Assembly (NCBI GenBank): GCA_910587105.1
Contig: CAJUMB010000024.1
Coordinates: 1-46,822, forward strand
Length of the DNA: 46,822 nucleotides
Direction of reading: 5' to 3'
Source: an uncultured Lachnospiraceae bacterium
Lineage (GTDB): Bacteria > Bacillota > Clostridia > Lachnospirales > Lachnospiraceae
Shown: in pieces, positions 32,237 to 40,300 of the stretch
Layout of the letters: every line of letters starts with the position of its first letter
Position numbering within the stretch: position 1 is the stretch's first letter
Notes under the pieces: generated by a model
Seen by the model: only the letters and a program-made list of their open reading frames with translations
Databases searched by the model: none
Told to the model about the DNA's origin: nothing
Program-made: the position numbers and the translations under genes

Positions 32237-33412
32237 ATGGATTACGCAAAAGAATCGTTGAGATTACATGAAGAGTGGAAAGGCAAAATCGAAGTTATTG
32301 CCACAGTTCCGGTTAAAACAAAAGAGGATCTGTCTCTGGCTTATACACCTGGGGTAGCGCAGCCCTGTCTGGAAATTGAGAAAGATGTGAATAAAAGTTA
32401 CGAACTGACCCGCCGCCACAATATGTGTCTGGTGGTGACAGATGGTACAGCTGTATTGGGGCTGGGGGACATCGGACCGGAAGCTGGCATGCCTGTAATG
32501 GAAGGAAAATGCGTACTCTTTAAAGCATTCGGCGGAGTGGACGCTTTCCCCATGTGTATCAAGAGCAAAGACGTGGACACCATTGTGGAAACCATTTATC
32601 AGATCTCAGGCAGCTTTGGCGGTGTAAACCTGGAAGACATTGCAGCTCCCCGCTGTTTTGAAATCGAGAAGAAGCTGAAAGAACGCTGTGATATTCCCAT
32701 TTTCCATGATGACCAGCACGGAACAGCTGTGATCACTCTGGCAGGATTGATGAACGCTTTAAAAGTTGTCAATAAGAAAATGGACCAGGTCAAAGTGGTT
32801 ATGAACGGTGCAGGCGCAGCGGCTATTGCCATTGCAAAACTGCTCATGTCCAGCGGTGTGAAACATGTGGTTCTCTGCGACCGTAAAGGCGCCATCTACG
32901 AAGGCCGCCCGGAGGGCATGAACCCCATCAAAGAGGAAATGGCAAAAGTGACCAACCTGGAGAAAAAATCAGGAAGCCTGGCTGACATGCTGGTTGGTGC
33001 AGATGTATTCATCGGCGTCAGCGCTCCGGGTGCAGTGACAACAGAGATGGTAAAGACCATGAACAAAGATGCAATTATCTTTGCGTGCGCCAATCCCACA
33101 CCGGAGATTTTCCCGGATGAAGCAAAGGCAGGCGGTGCTGCGGTCATTGCCACAGGACGGAGCGACTTCCCCAACCAGGTGAATAACGTGCTGGCATTCC
33201 CTGGCATTTTCCGCGGTACATTCGATGTACGTGCAAGCGATATCAACGATGAGATGAAGATTGCAGCAGCTCAGGCTCTGGCAGATCTGATTTCAGACGA
33301 GGAACTGTCTGCAGATTACATCATTCCGGCCGCTTTTGATGAAAAAGTAGGTCCTGCCGTTGCGAAAGCTGTGGCAGAAGCTGCAAGAAAGAGCGGCGTT
33401 GCGCGTCTGTAA
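32237..33412 (+). CDS. Malic enzyme, NAD(P)-dependent
   Basis: Malic enzyme decarboxylates malate to pyruvate with reduction of NAD(P). The 391-residue product is of the short bacterial type: SLAYTPGVAQPC (active-site Tyr), VTDGTAVLGLGDIGPEAGMPVMEGKC, the Lys/Asp site in PRCFEIEKKL and FHDDQHGTAVI, a Rossmann motif VVMNGAGAAAIAIAKLL, and FACANPTPEIFPDEA with GRSDFPNQVNNVLAFPGIFRG. The start follows TGGAGGCATTTTATT. Its place after the LarA-type gene suggests a malate or other 2-hydroxyacid branch. Confidence 0.93.
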   Translation: MDYAKESLRLHEEWKGKIEVIATVPVKTKEDLSLAYTPGVAQPCLEIEKDVNKSYELTRRHNMCLVVTDGTAVLGLGDIGPEAGMPVMEGKCVLFKAFGGVDAFPMCIKSKDVDTIVETIYQISGSFGGVNLEDIAAPRCFEIEKKLKERCDIPIFHDDQHGTAVITLAGLMNALKVVNKKMDQVKVVMNGAGAAAIAIAKLLMSSGVKHVVLCDRKGAIYEGRPEGMNPIKEEMAKVTNLEKKSGSLADMLVGADVFIGVSAPGAVTTEMVKTMNKDAIIFACANPTPEIFPDEAKAGGAAVIATGRSDFPNQVNNVLAFPGIFRGTFDVRASDINDEMKIAAAQALADLISDEELSADYIIPAAFDEKVGPAVAKAVAEAARKSGVARL

Positions 33413-33487
33413 TAACCTGTAATCGAAACTGTGCATCTGTCTGCACATTCCGAATACAAGATATTTCATGTGAATCAGTAAGGCACA

Positions 33488-33524
33488 GGCTGCTGTTGGC
33501 ACAATTGCAGTGCAAACGGCAGCC
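33488..33524 (+). promoter_or_regulatory. Imperfect hairpin upstream of the transketolase genes
   Basis: GGCTGCTGTTGGCAC and GTGCAAACGGCAGCC pair at 13 of 15 positions around a seven-base loop. It ends 25 bp before the transketolase start, with the ribosome binding site outside the stem. Could be an operator or a processing site; there is no T-run. Confidence 0.35.
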
Positions 33525-33549
33525 GGGCTGACGAAAAGGAGGATTTTTT

Positions 33550-34386
33550 ATGCTGGACAAGCAGTTGGAAAAAGAATTACAGCGTTTTGCACTGGAGATC
33601 AGAATCGGCGCTGTAGAAGAATTTAAGGCAAGGGGATTCGGTCATGTGGGAGGTTCTTTAAGCGTTGCAGACGCTCTGGCCGTTTTATATGGCGCTGTTA
33701 TGAAATACGACCCGAAAAATCCGAAAATGGAAGACAGGGACAAACTGGTCTGCTCGAAAGGACATGCCGGTCCTTCTGTCTATGCGGCATTGGGACTGAA
33801 AGGATTCTTCCCATATGAAGACATCAAGACGCTGAATCAGCCGGGAACAAACTTTCCAAGCCACTGTGACCGCCAGAAAACTCCCGGCGTGGATATGACC
33901 ACCGGTTCTCTGGGACAGGGAACATCTCTGGCCGTGGGTATGGCAATGGGCGATAAGTTAAAAGGCCGTGACAGCAGAACCTTCTTAATCGTAGGCGATG
34001 GAGAGAGCGACGAGGGACAGGTGTGGGAAGCAGCCATGTTCACCGCGGCTAAGAAAGTGACAAACCTGGTATGGCTCATTGACAATAACAAGAAACAGCT
34101 GGACGGCTATACAAAAGACATTCTGGATTCCGGTGACCTGAGAGCAAAATTCGAGGCGTTTGGTTTCGAGGCAGTACGCATTGACGGAAACGACCTTGGA
34201 CAGCTGTATGACGCTCTGACCAAAAAAGCAGAAGATAAGCCCATCGCTGTGATTCTGGATACAGTAAAAGGAAAAGGTGTCAAAGAAGTAGAAGAAACCA
34301 TGGGAAATCATTCCATGAATGTGCCTGCGGAAACTTACGATAAGTGGCTTGGCGAACTGAGAGCAGAACTGGCGGCACTGGCATAA
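33550..34386 (+). CDS. Transketolase, N-terminal (thiamine diphosphate-binding) subunit
   Basis: The 278-residue protein equals the N-terminal half of transketolase: HVGGSLSVADALAVLYG, CSKGHAGPSVYAALGLKGFF, TTGSLGQGTSLAVGMAMG, and the ThDP/metal motif VGDGESDEGQVWEAAMFTAAKKVTNLVWLIDNNKKQLDG. Two-subunit transketolases are common in clostridia and archaea. AAAGGAGGATTTTTT precedes the ATG. It moves a two-carbon ketol unit between sugar phosphates; in this locus it may cleave the pathway intermediate to yield glyceraldehyde-3-phosphate. Confidence 0.93.
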   Translation: MLDKQLEKELQRFALEIRIGAVEEFKARGFGHVGGSLSVADALAVLYGAVMKYDPKNPKMEDRDKLVCSKGHAGPSVYAALGLKGFFPYEDIKTLNQPGTNFPSHCDRQKTPGVDMTTGSLGQGTSLAVGMAMGDKLKGRDSRTFLIVGDGESDEGQVWEAAMFTAAKKVTNLVWLIDNNKKQLDGYTKDILDSGDLRAKFEAFGFEAVRIDGNDLGQLYDALTKKAEDKPIAVILDTVKGKGVKEVEETMGNHSMNVPAETYDKWLGELRAELAALA

Positions 34387-34404
34387 CAGGAAGGAGAATT
34401 GGTG

Positions 34405-35364
34405 ATGAAGGTTGTATATAATGGTGAAAAAGACCGCGCATTTAAAGAAGTATTAGGAGAGACAATTCCCCGTCTCGCCGAAGAAGATAAAGATGTGATT
34501 TACCTGGACGCTGACCTGATGGGATGTATCGGTACAGCCAAATGGGCCGCTGCAAACCCGGACCGTGCCATTAACTGCGGAATCGCAGAAGCGAATATGA
34601 TGGGGATTGCGGCAGGAATGTCTGCGGTTGGTTATAAACCAATTGTGCATACTTTTGGCCCGTTTGCATCCCGCCGCTGCTTTGACCAGATTTTCTTATC
34701 CGGTGCTTATGCAGGCAACTCTGTGACCGTAATCGGTACAGACCCTGGCGTGTGTGCGGCATTCAATGGCGGAACCCATATGCCTTTTGAAGATATGGCT
34801 TTATACCGTGCCATTCCTGGTGCATATGTATTCGACATCACAGATGCTGCTATGCTGGAAAGCGTTCTGGAGCAGTGCAAAGATATAGAAGGCATCAAAT
34901 ACATCCGTGTGGGCCGCAAAAACAACATGAAAATGTATGAGGATGGTTTTAAAGCAGAAATCGGAAAAGGTATCGTAGTAAAAGAAAACGGAACAGACGC
35001 TGTGGTATTTGCATGCGGCATTATGACTGCCATGGCCATGGAAGCGGCTGAGATTTTGAAAAAAGAGGGAATTCAAATCACAGTTGTGGATATGTTTACT
35101 GTAAAACCACTGGATGAAGCATTGGTGGAAAAATATGCAAAAGCCACAGGAGCAGTGGTAACAGCGGAGAACCACAACAAAATCGGCGGGCTGTACAGTG
35201 CAGTGACAGAAGTGCTCAGCAAGAAATGCCCCACACCGGTGGAATATGTGGCAGTGGAAGATGTCTTCGGAGAAGTAGGACCTCAGGATTACCTGGAGGA
35301 GAGGTTCGGTCTTACGGCAGAACATATTGTGAAAAAAGTGAAAGCAGCAATTGATAGAAAATAG
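34405..35364 (+). CDS. Transketolase, C-terminal (pyrimidine-binding) subunit
   Basis: The partner subunit, 319 residues from the ATG at 34405, eight bases after AAGGAG; TTG (34399) and GTG (34402) lie just upstream in frame and are less well spaced. Glu62 in CGIAEANMMGIAAGMSA is the residue that activates the cofactor aminopyrimidine ring. Further blocks are FASRRCFDQIFLSGAYAGNSVTVIGTDPGVCAAFNGGTHMPFEDMALYRAIPG and the C-terminal AENHNKIGGLYSAVTEVL domain. It pairs with the gene 18 bp upstream. Confidence 0.93.
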   Translation: MKVVYNGEKDRAFKEVLGETIPRLAEEDKDVIYLDADLMGCIGTAKWAAANPDRAINCGIAEANMMGIAAGMSAVGYKPIVHTFGPFASRRCFDQIFLSGAYAGNSVTVIGTDPGVCAAFNGGTHMPFEDMALYRAIPGAYVFDITDAAMLESVLEQCKDIEGIKYIRVGRKNNMKMYEDGFKAEIGKGIVVKENGTDAVVFACGIMTAMAMEAAEILKKEGIQITVVDMFTVKPLDEALVEKYAKATGAVVTAENHNKIGGLYSAVTEVLSKKCPTPVEYVAVEDVFGEVGPQDYLEERFGLTAEHIVKKVKAAIDRK

Positions 35365-35395
35365 ATAATTGTTGTAGGTTTTTCAGGAGTCACGG

Positions 35396-35469
35396 GTTTG
35401 GATAAAATAAACAAAACGGAGCTCAAAACCGTTTTGAATTCGCTCCTATTTTGTCTGTTTTATCCAAAC
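35396..35469 (+). repeat. Family B hairpin repeat, copy 3
   Basis: The left arm GTTTGGATAAAATAAACAAA and the right arm TTGTCTGTTTTATCCAAAC pair except for one G-T wobble and one A-C mismatch. The core ACGGAGCTCAAAACCG...GCTCC is the same as in copy 1. It starts 31 nt after the transketolase stop codon. Confidence 0.85.
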
Positions 35470-35573
35470 GCTGGCTGTGAAAGCAATATTCGGCAGTTAT
35501 CTGAAAATTATAAGATGGATATCTGGCAATTGCCTGAAATATAAAAAATAATAGAGAAAGAGGACAGAAAAAA

Positions 35574-36593
35574 ATGGCAGAAAAATTAAGAATTGGACTT
35601 TTGGGAGCTGGACGTATCGGTAAACTGCATGCCACAAATGTGCAGAATTCCATTCCGGAGGCAGAGATTGTAATAGCGGCAGATCCCTTTATGAACGATG
35701 AGATGAAGGCTTGGGCCGCATCTATCGGAATCGCAAAATGCACCAGTGATCCTCAGGAAGTATTCGACAGCCCGGATGTGGACGCTGTATTTGTGTGCTC
35801 TTCCACAGATACCCACGCAGACTTTGTGATCAAGGCTGCAAAGGCTAAGAAACATATCTTCTGTGAGAAACCAATCCACACAGATATTGCAAAGATTAAA
35901 GAAGCCCTGGCAGTGGTAGAAGAATGCGGCGTGAAACTCCAGGTGGGATTTGTGAGACGTTTTGACAAGAGCCATAAGGGAGTCCGTGACGTGGCAGCTT
36001 CCGGCGAGCTTGGGAAAAAATTTGTGGTTAAAGTGTGCTCCAGAGACCCGGAAGCACCGCCTATGGAATATGTAAAAGTTTCCGGCGGAATCTTCATGGA
36101 CATGATGATTCATGACTTTGACATGGTGCGTTACCTGGCGGACAGCGAAGTGACAGAAGTATATGCCACAGGTGCATGCCTGGTAGATCCCCGTTTTGCA
36201 GACTATGACGATGTGGACACTGCCATTGTGACTCTGAAATTCGAAAACGGAGCCATCGGCGTGATCGACAACTGCCGTCAGGCTCCTTACGGATACGACC
36301 AGCGTGTGGAAGTACACTGTGAAAAAGGCTGTGTACAGGACAACAACAAGATTGAGAACGAGGCATATGTGAGCACAGGCGCAGGCGTGAAAGCCGCGAA
36401 ACCAACCTGGTTCTTCCTGGAAAGATACAACGATGCGTTTATCGAAGAAGTAAAACAATTTATCGACAGCGTACAGAATGATACTCCAGTACCTGTTACC
36501 GGAAAAGACGGTCTGGAACCAGTGCGTATTGCATTTGCAGCAGGAAAATCCCTTCGTGAAGGCAGACCGGTAAAACTCAGCGAAGTGGAATAG
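35574..36593 (+). CDS. Inositol 2-dehydrogenase-like Gfo/Idh/MocA oxidoreductase, copy 1
   Basis: The 339-residue protein has an N-terminal Rossmann domain (RIGLLGAGRIGKLHA) and the Gfo/Idh/MocA catalytic residues at IolG positions: Lys99 in CEKPIHTD, Asp176 and His180 in GGIFMDMMIHDFDM. The VIDNCRQAPYGYDQRVEV segment also matches IolG-type enzymes, which oxidise myo-inositol or related cyclitols and sugars at one hydroxyl with NAD. The substrate is inferred from family likeness only. A near-identical paralogue lies at 40540-41559 (12 differing residues). GAAAGAGGACAGAAAAA precedes the ATG. Confidence 0.88.
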   Translation: MAEKLRIGLLGAGRIGKLHATNVQNSIPEAEIVIAADPFMNDEMKAWAASIGIAKCTSDPQEVFDSPDVDAVFVCSSTDTHADFVIKAAKAKKHIFCEKPIHTDIAKIKEALAVVEECGVKLQVGFVRRFDKSHKGVRDVAASGELGKKFVVKVCSRDPEAPPMEYVKVSGGIFMDMMIHDFDMVRYLADSEVTEVYATGACLVDPRFADYDDVDTAIVTLKFENGAIGVIDNCRQAPYGYDQRVEVHCEKGCVQDNNKIENEAYVSTGAGVKAAKPTWFFLERYNDAFIEEVKQFIDSVQNDTPVPVTGKDGLEPVRIAFAAGKSLREGRPVKLSEVE

Positions 36594-36621
36594 GACGAAA
36601 TAAAAGAGAAAGTTTTTTTTC

Positions 36622-36662
36622 AAAAAGCAGTGCAGCCCACAAATGGGGCGGCACTGCTTTTT
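36622..36662 (+). terminator. Rho-independent terminator
   Basis: AAAAAGCAGTGC and GCACTGCTTTTT form a 12-bp stem around a 17-base loop that can itself pair (GCCC/GGGC). Usable in both directions, it ends the oxidoreductase transcript and would have ended the former lacI gene. Confidence 0.85.
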
Positions 36663-36702
36663 GTGGCCTTCCCCAAACGGGACCCAGTGGAACCTGCAGA
36701 AT

Positions 36703-36948
36703 TTACCAGTTCTGCAGGTTCCACTGGGTTTTTGCTTCTGGGTCGGTGGAGTTTCGGATTACCAGGCTGCCGTTCAGACACAGATGGATATGAGAAGCCT
36801 CCGGATTATTCAGGCGCCGCAGGAAAAGCTCAAAGGCGGTTTTCCCCATATCCTCTTTGGGCACATGGATGGTGGAAAGGGAAGGCTGCACCAGGGATGC
36901 CGGGAAATTATCATTATAGCCGGTGACGGCAATATCCCCGGGGAGCCA
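36703..36948 (-). pseudogene. 3' remnant of a LacI-family regulator gene
   Basis: Reading the minus strand from 36948 gives about 80 codons matching only the C-terminus of LacI repressors: LPGDIAVTGYNDNFPASLVQ, then PSLSTIHVPKEDMGKTAFEL and CLNGSLVIRNSTDP. Directly upstream in frame is a TAA stop, and the plus-strand ABC-ATPase homology begins within about ten bases. The DNA-binding domain, most of the effector domain and the promoter are gone. It is therefore a truncated, inactive gene produced by a deletion, distinct from the intact LacI at 25096. Confidence 0.82.
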
Positions 36949-36953
36949 TTAAA

Positions 36954-37472
36954 AATAAAATCGCATTTTTGACAGAAGACCGCAAACAGCAGGGGCTGGT
37001 GCTCAGTGAATCCATCGAGAAAAATCTTACGCTGGTGAACATAGACAGTCTGAAAAAAGGGATTTTTGTGGAGTTTGGGAAAATTCAGGAGCAGGCGAAG
37101 CGCTGCATCGAGAAACTTCAAATCCGGACACCGTCTTTGGATAAAGCGGCGGGAGAACTGTCAGGGGGAAACCAGCAGAAGGTGGTAATCGGCAAATGGG
37201 TCAACAGTGATGCGGAAATATATATCTTTGATGAACCTACAAGGGGAATCGATGTGGGAGCCAAGATAGAAGTATATAATGTAATGAATGAGCTGGTCAG
37301 TGAGGGGAAATGTGTGCTGATGGTCTCCTCTGAGCTGCCAGAAATATTCGGCATGTGCGACCGGGTCATCATCATGCGGGAAGGCCGGAAGATGGGAGAA
37401 GTTTCAAAGGAAGAGGAACATTTTAATCAGGAAGATGTTATGAAAGCTGCTTGGGGAGGAAAACTAAGTTGA
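36954..37472 (+). pseudogene. 3' remnant of a sugar ABC-transporter ATPase gene (RbsA/MglA type)
   Basis: About 173 codons match the last third of the roughly 500-residue RbsA/MglA ATPases: IAFLTEDRKQQGLVLSESI, the signature ELSGGNQQKVVIGKW, Walker B YIFDEPTRGIDVGA, and MVSSELPEIFGMCDRVIIMREG. The entire first ATPase domain, including its Walker A, and the start of the second are missing, and no binding-protein gene is present. A TTG at 36969 could start translation, but the product could not energise transport. The last codons overlap the permease start (TTGA). Confidence 0.85.
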
Positions 37473-38467
37473 GTAATGAGAATAAGAAAAAAAGAAAGAT
37501 GCCTTCGTTTATGGGGCCTCTCATGGCGGTCCTTATACTTTCGGTTGTTTTGACAATCGTTTCCGATACTTTTTTATCCATGAACAACTGGATGAATATT
37601 CTGCGCCAGGCTGCTATTAATTCCATGGTATCCTGCGGAATGCTGATGATTCTGCTGACCGGAGGCGTAGACCTTTCGGTGGGCCCCATTGTGGCACTCT
37701 CATCCTGTTCCATGGGCGTGCTGATGCAGCATGGAGTATCCAATGCTTTTATACTGATTGTGTCAGCCCTGATTGTGGGTGTGGTCTGCGGCGGAATCAA
37801 CGGTCTGTTATTTACAAAGCTGCAGCTTCCCCACCCGTTTGTCTCAACCATGGGCGCCCGCCAGGTCTACCGGGGACTGGCTCTATTGATTACAGGAGCT
37901 GCCCCTATTGCCGGTTTTTCCCCGGCTGTGACATTTGTAGGGTCTGCGAACATTGGGGATTTTCCAGTATGCTTTATTGTGGTGATTTTGATTTTTGCAG
38001 TGGTAGGTGTTTTCCTGAACCGGACGGCTCTGGGACGGAAGATCTATTCTGTGGGCGGCAACAAAGAAGCGGCAAGATTGTCCGGCATCCATGTGCCTGG
38101 CACATTGAACTTTGTATATATTATGTCAGGATTTATGTGCGCCGTAGCGGGAATTATCATGGTGGGACGTGTGGGCACAGCCACGCCGCTTGCCGGTGAG
38201 ACATATGATATGGATGCCATTGCGGCATGTGTCATCGGCGGCGCTTCATTTAACGGCGGCAAGGGAACCATCAGCGGAACGTTAATCGGAGCTCTTTTAA
38301 TAGCTGTGATCCGCAATGGTCTGAATCTGCTGGGGGCTCAGACAGATATTCAGTACATTGTAATCGGCATTGTGATTATCCTGGCAGTATTTGTGGACAT
38401 AGTCCGCGGGAATGCAGCGGTCACAGCACGGAGAAAAGAACGGGCAAAAGAGCAGGCGGCTGCATAG
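37469..38467 (+). CDS. Sugar ABC-transporter permease (RbsC type), orphaned
   Basis: The probable start is TTG at 37469, eight bases after GGGGAGGA and overlapping the ATPase stop, giving 332 residues. It has about eight to ten hydrophobic segments and RbsC-family blocks: GGVDLSVGPIVALSS, NGLLFTKLQLPHPFVSTMG, NRTALGRKIYSVGGNKEAARLSGIHV and IGGASFNGGKGTISGTLIGALLIAVIRNGLNLL. The frame is intact, but its ATPase partner is truncated and no periplasmic-binding protein is nearby. It could work only with components encoded elsewhere. The downstream isomerase and SDR genes probably belonged to the same operon. Confidence 0.88.
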   Translation: MSNENKKKRKMPSFMGPLMAVLILSVVLTIVSDTFLSMNNWMNILRQAAINSMVSCGMLMILLTGGVDLSVGPIVALSSCSMGVLMQHGVSNAFILIVSALIVGVVCGGINGLLFTKLQLPHPFVSTMGARQVYRGLALLITGAAPIAGFSPAVTFVGSANIGDFPVCFIVVILIFAVVGVFLNRTALGRKIYSVGGNKEAARLSGIHVPGTLNFVYIMSGFMCAVAGIIMVGRVGTATPLAGETYDMDAIAACVIGGASFNGGKGTISGTLIGALLIAVIRNGLNLLGAQTDIQYIVIGIVIILAVFVDIVRGNAAVTARRKERAKEQAAA

Positions 38468-38494
38468 AAAATCAGAATTCAGGAGGACAAAAAG

Positions 38495-39319
38495 ATGGAA
38501 GTGAAACTTGGTGTCTGTAATTTCTGTGTACCCGGAACCGGCATTTTCGCGCCGCAGTTTGTGGCAGAAGCGGGATTGGACGGCATGTCCATAGAATTTG
38601 GGACCTATGAGAACCATTTTCCCACTGCGGGGGAGAGAGTGCAGGAGGCATATGGACAAGCCAGGGAGCAGTATGGGATTGAATACTGCAACATCGGCAT
38701 GAGCTGCTTTGACTTTATTCCCTTTCATGCCCACAAAGGCCATCCTATGCATCCGATTGTGAAAGGGGCGCTGAGAGCCGCTGTCGATGCGGCAGAAAAT
38801 ATGAAAATCCCCATGGTTTTTGTCCCCGCGTTCGGCGTAAGCTCCATTGACTGTGACGAACAGTTTGACAACGCAGTGGAAATGTTCCAGTATGCCTGCG
38901 CCTATGCTCAGGATAAAGGGGTTTTGATTTCCAGCGAAAATAAACTGCGTCCGGCAAAAGCCATTGAACTGGTGGAGCGTGTGGACAATAAAAATTTCAG
39001 TCTGTTTTACGACAGCTATAACTATTACTATGAGAAAGGATGGAATCAGTTAGAGATTCTAAAAGAATTGTATCCGTACCTGGGGAATCAGCTCCATGTG
39101 AAAGACGGAAAAGCCGGGGTGCTGGCCGGATCTCTGCTGGGTGAAGGTGAATCAGGATTCCATCAGGTGATGGACTTCCTGCGGGAACAGAACTACAGCG
39201 GCTGGATTATCATGGAAAATCTGTATGAGAAACGGCCGGAAAATACTTTCGAAACCGATGTATATGAACTTTTCAGAAAAGATGTAAATATTCTGAAAAA
39301 GGCGGCAGGGCGTGCATAA
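38495..39319 (+). CDS. Sugar-phosphate isomerase/epimerase-like TIM-barrel protein
   Basis: The 274-residue protein belongs to the AP-endonuclease-2/xylose-isomerase-like TIM-barrel group. Likely metal ligands are Glu in LISSENKLRP, Asp in SLFYDSYNYYY, His in NQLHVKDGK and Glu in GWIIMENLYE. Relatives include IolE, IolI, D-psicose/tagatose epimerases and the catalytic subunits of some C-glycoside-cleaving systems. AGGAGGACAAAAAG precedes the ATG. It is in line with the ABC permease and the SDR, so it acts in the same catabolic route; the exact reaction cannot be told. Confidence 0.78.
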   Translation: MEVKLGVCNFCVPGTGIFAPQFVAEAGLDGMSIEFGTYENHFPTAGERVQEAYGQAREQYGIEYCNIGMSCFDFIPFHAHKGHPMHPIVKGALRAAVDAAENMKIPMVFVPAFGVSSIDCDEQFDNAVEMFQYACAYAQDKGVLISSENKLRPAKAIELVERVDNKNFSLFYDSYNYYYEKGWNQLEILKELYPYLGNQLHVKDGKAGVLAGSLLGEGESGFHQVMDFLREQNYSGWIIMENLYEKRPENTFETDVYELFRKDVNILKKAAGRA

Positions 39320-39320
39320 G

Positions 39321-39340
39321 GCATTTTTGAGACACGCTGG
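39321..39340 (+). repeat. Solo family A right-end-like sequence
   Basis: GCATTTTTGAGACACGCTGG matches the family A right terminus GCATTTTTAAGACACGCTCT except near the tip. It fills the short gap between the isomerase and SDR genes, beginning two bases after the isomerase stop codon. Confidence 0.5.
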
Positions 39341-39357
39341 TATAAGGAGAAAAGCGG

Positions 39358-40134
39358 ATGAGATTACAGGAAAAAGTCATATTTATTACAGGGGGAGCAA
39401 AGGGAATCGGCGGCGCTGCCGCGAAAATCTGTGCCGGATACGGGGCAAAAATCGCAGCGGTGGATTTGAATGAGGAACGGCTGAAACAGACGGTTGATGA
39501 GATCAAGGAGTCCGGGGGAGATGCCATCTGGGCCGTGGTGGATGTGACAAAACGTGACCAGGTGAAAGGGGCCATTCAGAAAACCCTGGACCAATACGGA
39601 CGCATAGATTGTCTGTTCAATGCAGCCGGTGTTGACAGAATCTGCGGGTTTCTGGATATGACAGATGAGGAATACGACTTTAATATGGACATTAATGTAA
39701 AAGGCACATTTATCTGCTGTGCAGAGGCGGCCAAGGCTATGATTCCCAATAAAAAGGGCCGTATTATCAATACATCATCCATAGCGGCCGTGAGGGAAGA
39801 AGCGTTCAACGGTACTTATTGTATGTCCAAAGCAGCTGTCAGTATGATGACCCGTGTTCTGGCCCTTGAGCTGGCACCGTACCACATCACAACAGCAGCC
39901 ATCCAGCCTGGAAATATTGAAACTGATATTCTGAGAGAATCTTTTACAAACCGCGGAAAAGCGGAAGGTAAAGATGTAAAAGAGTTTTATAAAGAAATGG
40001 AAGCCACCATTCCAATGGGATATATTGGACAGCCGGAAGAAATCGGCGAGCTTGTTGCGTTTCTGTGTGATGACCGTTCTGCCTATATTAACGGCAACAG
40101 CATTCTGATGGCAGGGGGGAAAATTATGGCATAG
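39358..40134 (+). CDS. Short-chain dehydrogenase/reductase
   Basis: The 258-residue protein is a classical SDR: the cofactor loop TGGAKGIGGAAAKI, NAAGVD, the catalytic Ser in NTSSIAA, and Tyr154-x3-Lys158 (YCMSK). Asp at the end of the second strand (AVDLNEERL) favours NAD over NADP. The C-terminus IPMGYIGQPEEIGELVAFLCDDRSAYINGNSILMAGG is typical. It probably oxidises a hydroxyl of the pathway intermediate. AAGGAGAAAAGCGG gives the ribosome binding site. Confidence 0.9.
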   Translation: MRLQEKVIFITGGAKGIGGAAAKICAGYGAKIAAVDLNEERLKQTVDEIKESGGDAIWAVVDVTKRDQVKGAIQKTLDQYGRIDCLFNAAGVDRICGFLDMTDEEYDFNMDINVKGTFICCAEAAKAMIPNKKGRIINTSSIAAVREEAFNGTYCMSKAAVSMMTRVLALELAPYHITTAAIQPGNIETDILRESFTNRGKAEGKDVKEFYKEMEATIPMGYIGQPEEIGELVAFLCDDRSAYINGNSILMAGGKIMA

Positions 40135-40136
40135 CC

Positions 40137-40184
40137 AAAAACTTCCAGTTTCCGGAGAAAGACTTTCGGGAGCTGGGAGTTTTT
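40137..40184 (+). terminator. Rho-independent terminator after the SDR gene
   Basis: AAAAACTTCCAG and CTGGGAGTTTTT pair with one G-T position around a 24-base loop, ending in T's. Confidence 0.7.
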
Positions 40185-40300
40185 CTGCGAATAGGAATTT
40201 TTGTGTTCTGTAAGAGAAAATACACCCAAGGACCCTGCCGGGGCGGGATAGATTTATGTGCAGGGAACTCATATATCCCCAAAAGCACACAATGAAAGAC

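Noticed and set aside
35586..36623. Long minus-strand reading frame (345 codons) opposite the first IolG-like gene, with a matching 335-codon one at 40567-41574
   Set aside because: The frames mirror codon bias of the sense genes; their products are Cys/His/Phe-rich with no recognisable domain, and both sense genes are clearly real. Occurrence in both paralogues follows from their near identity.
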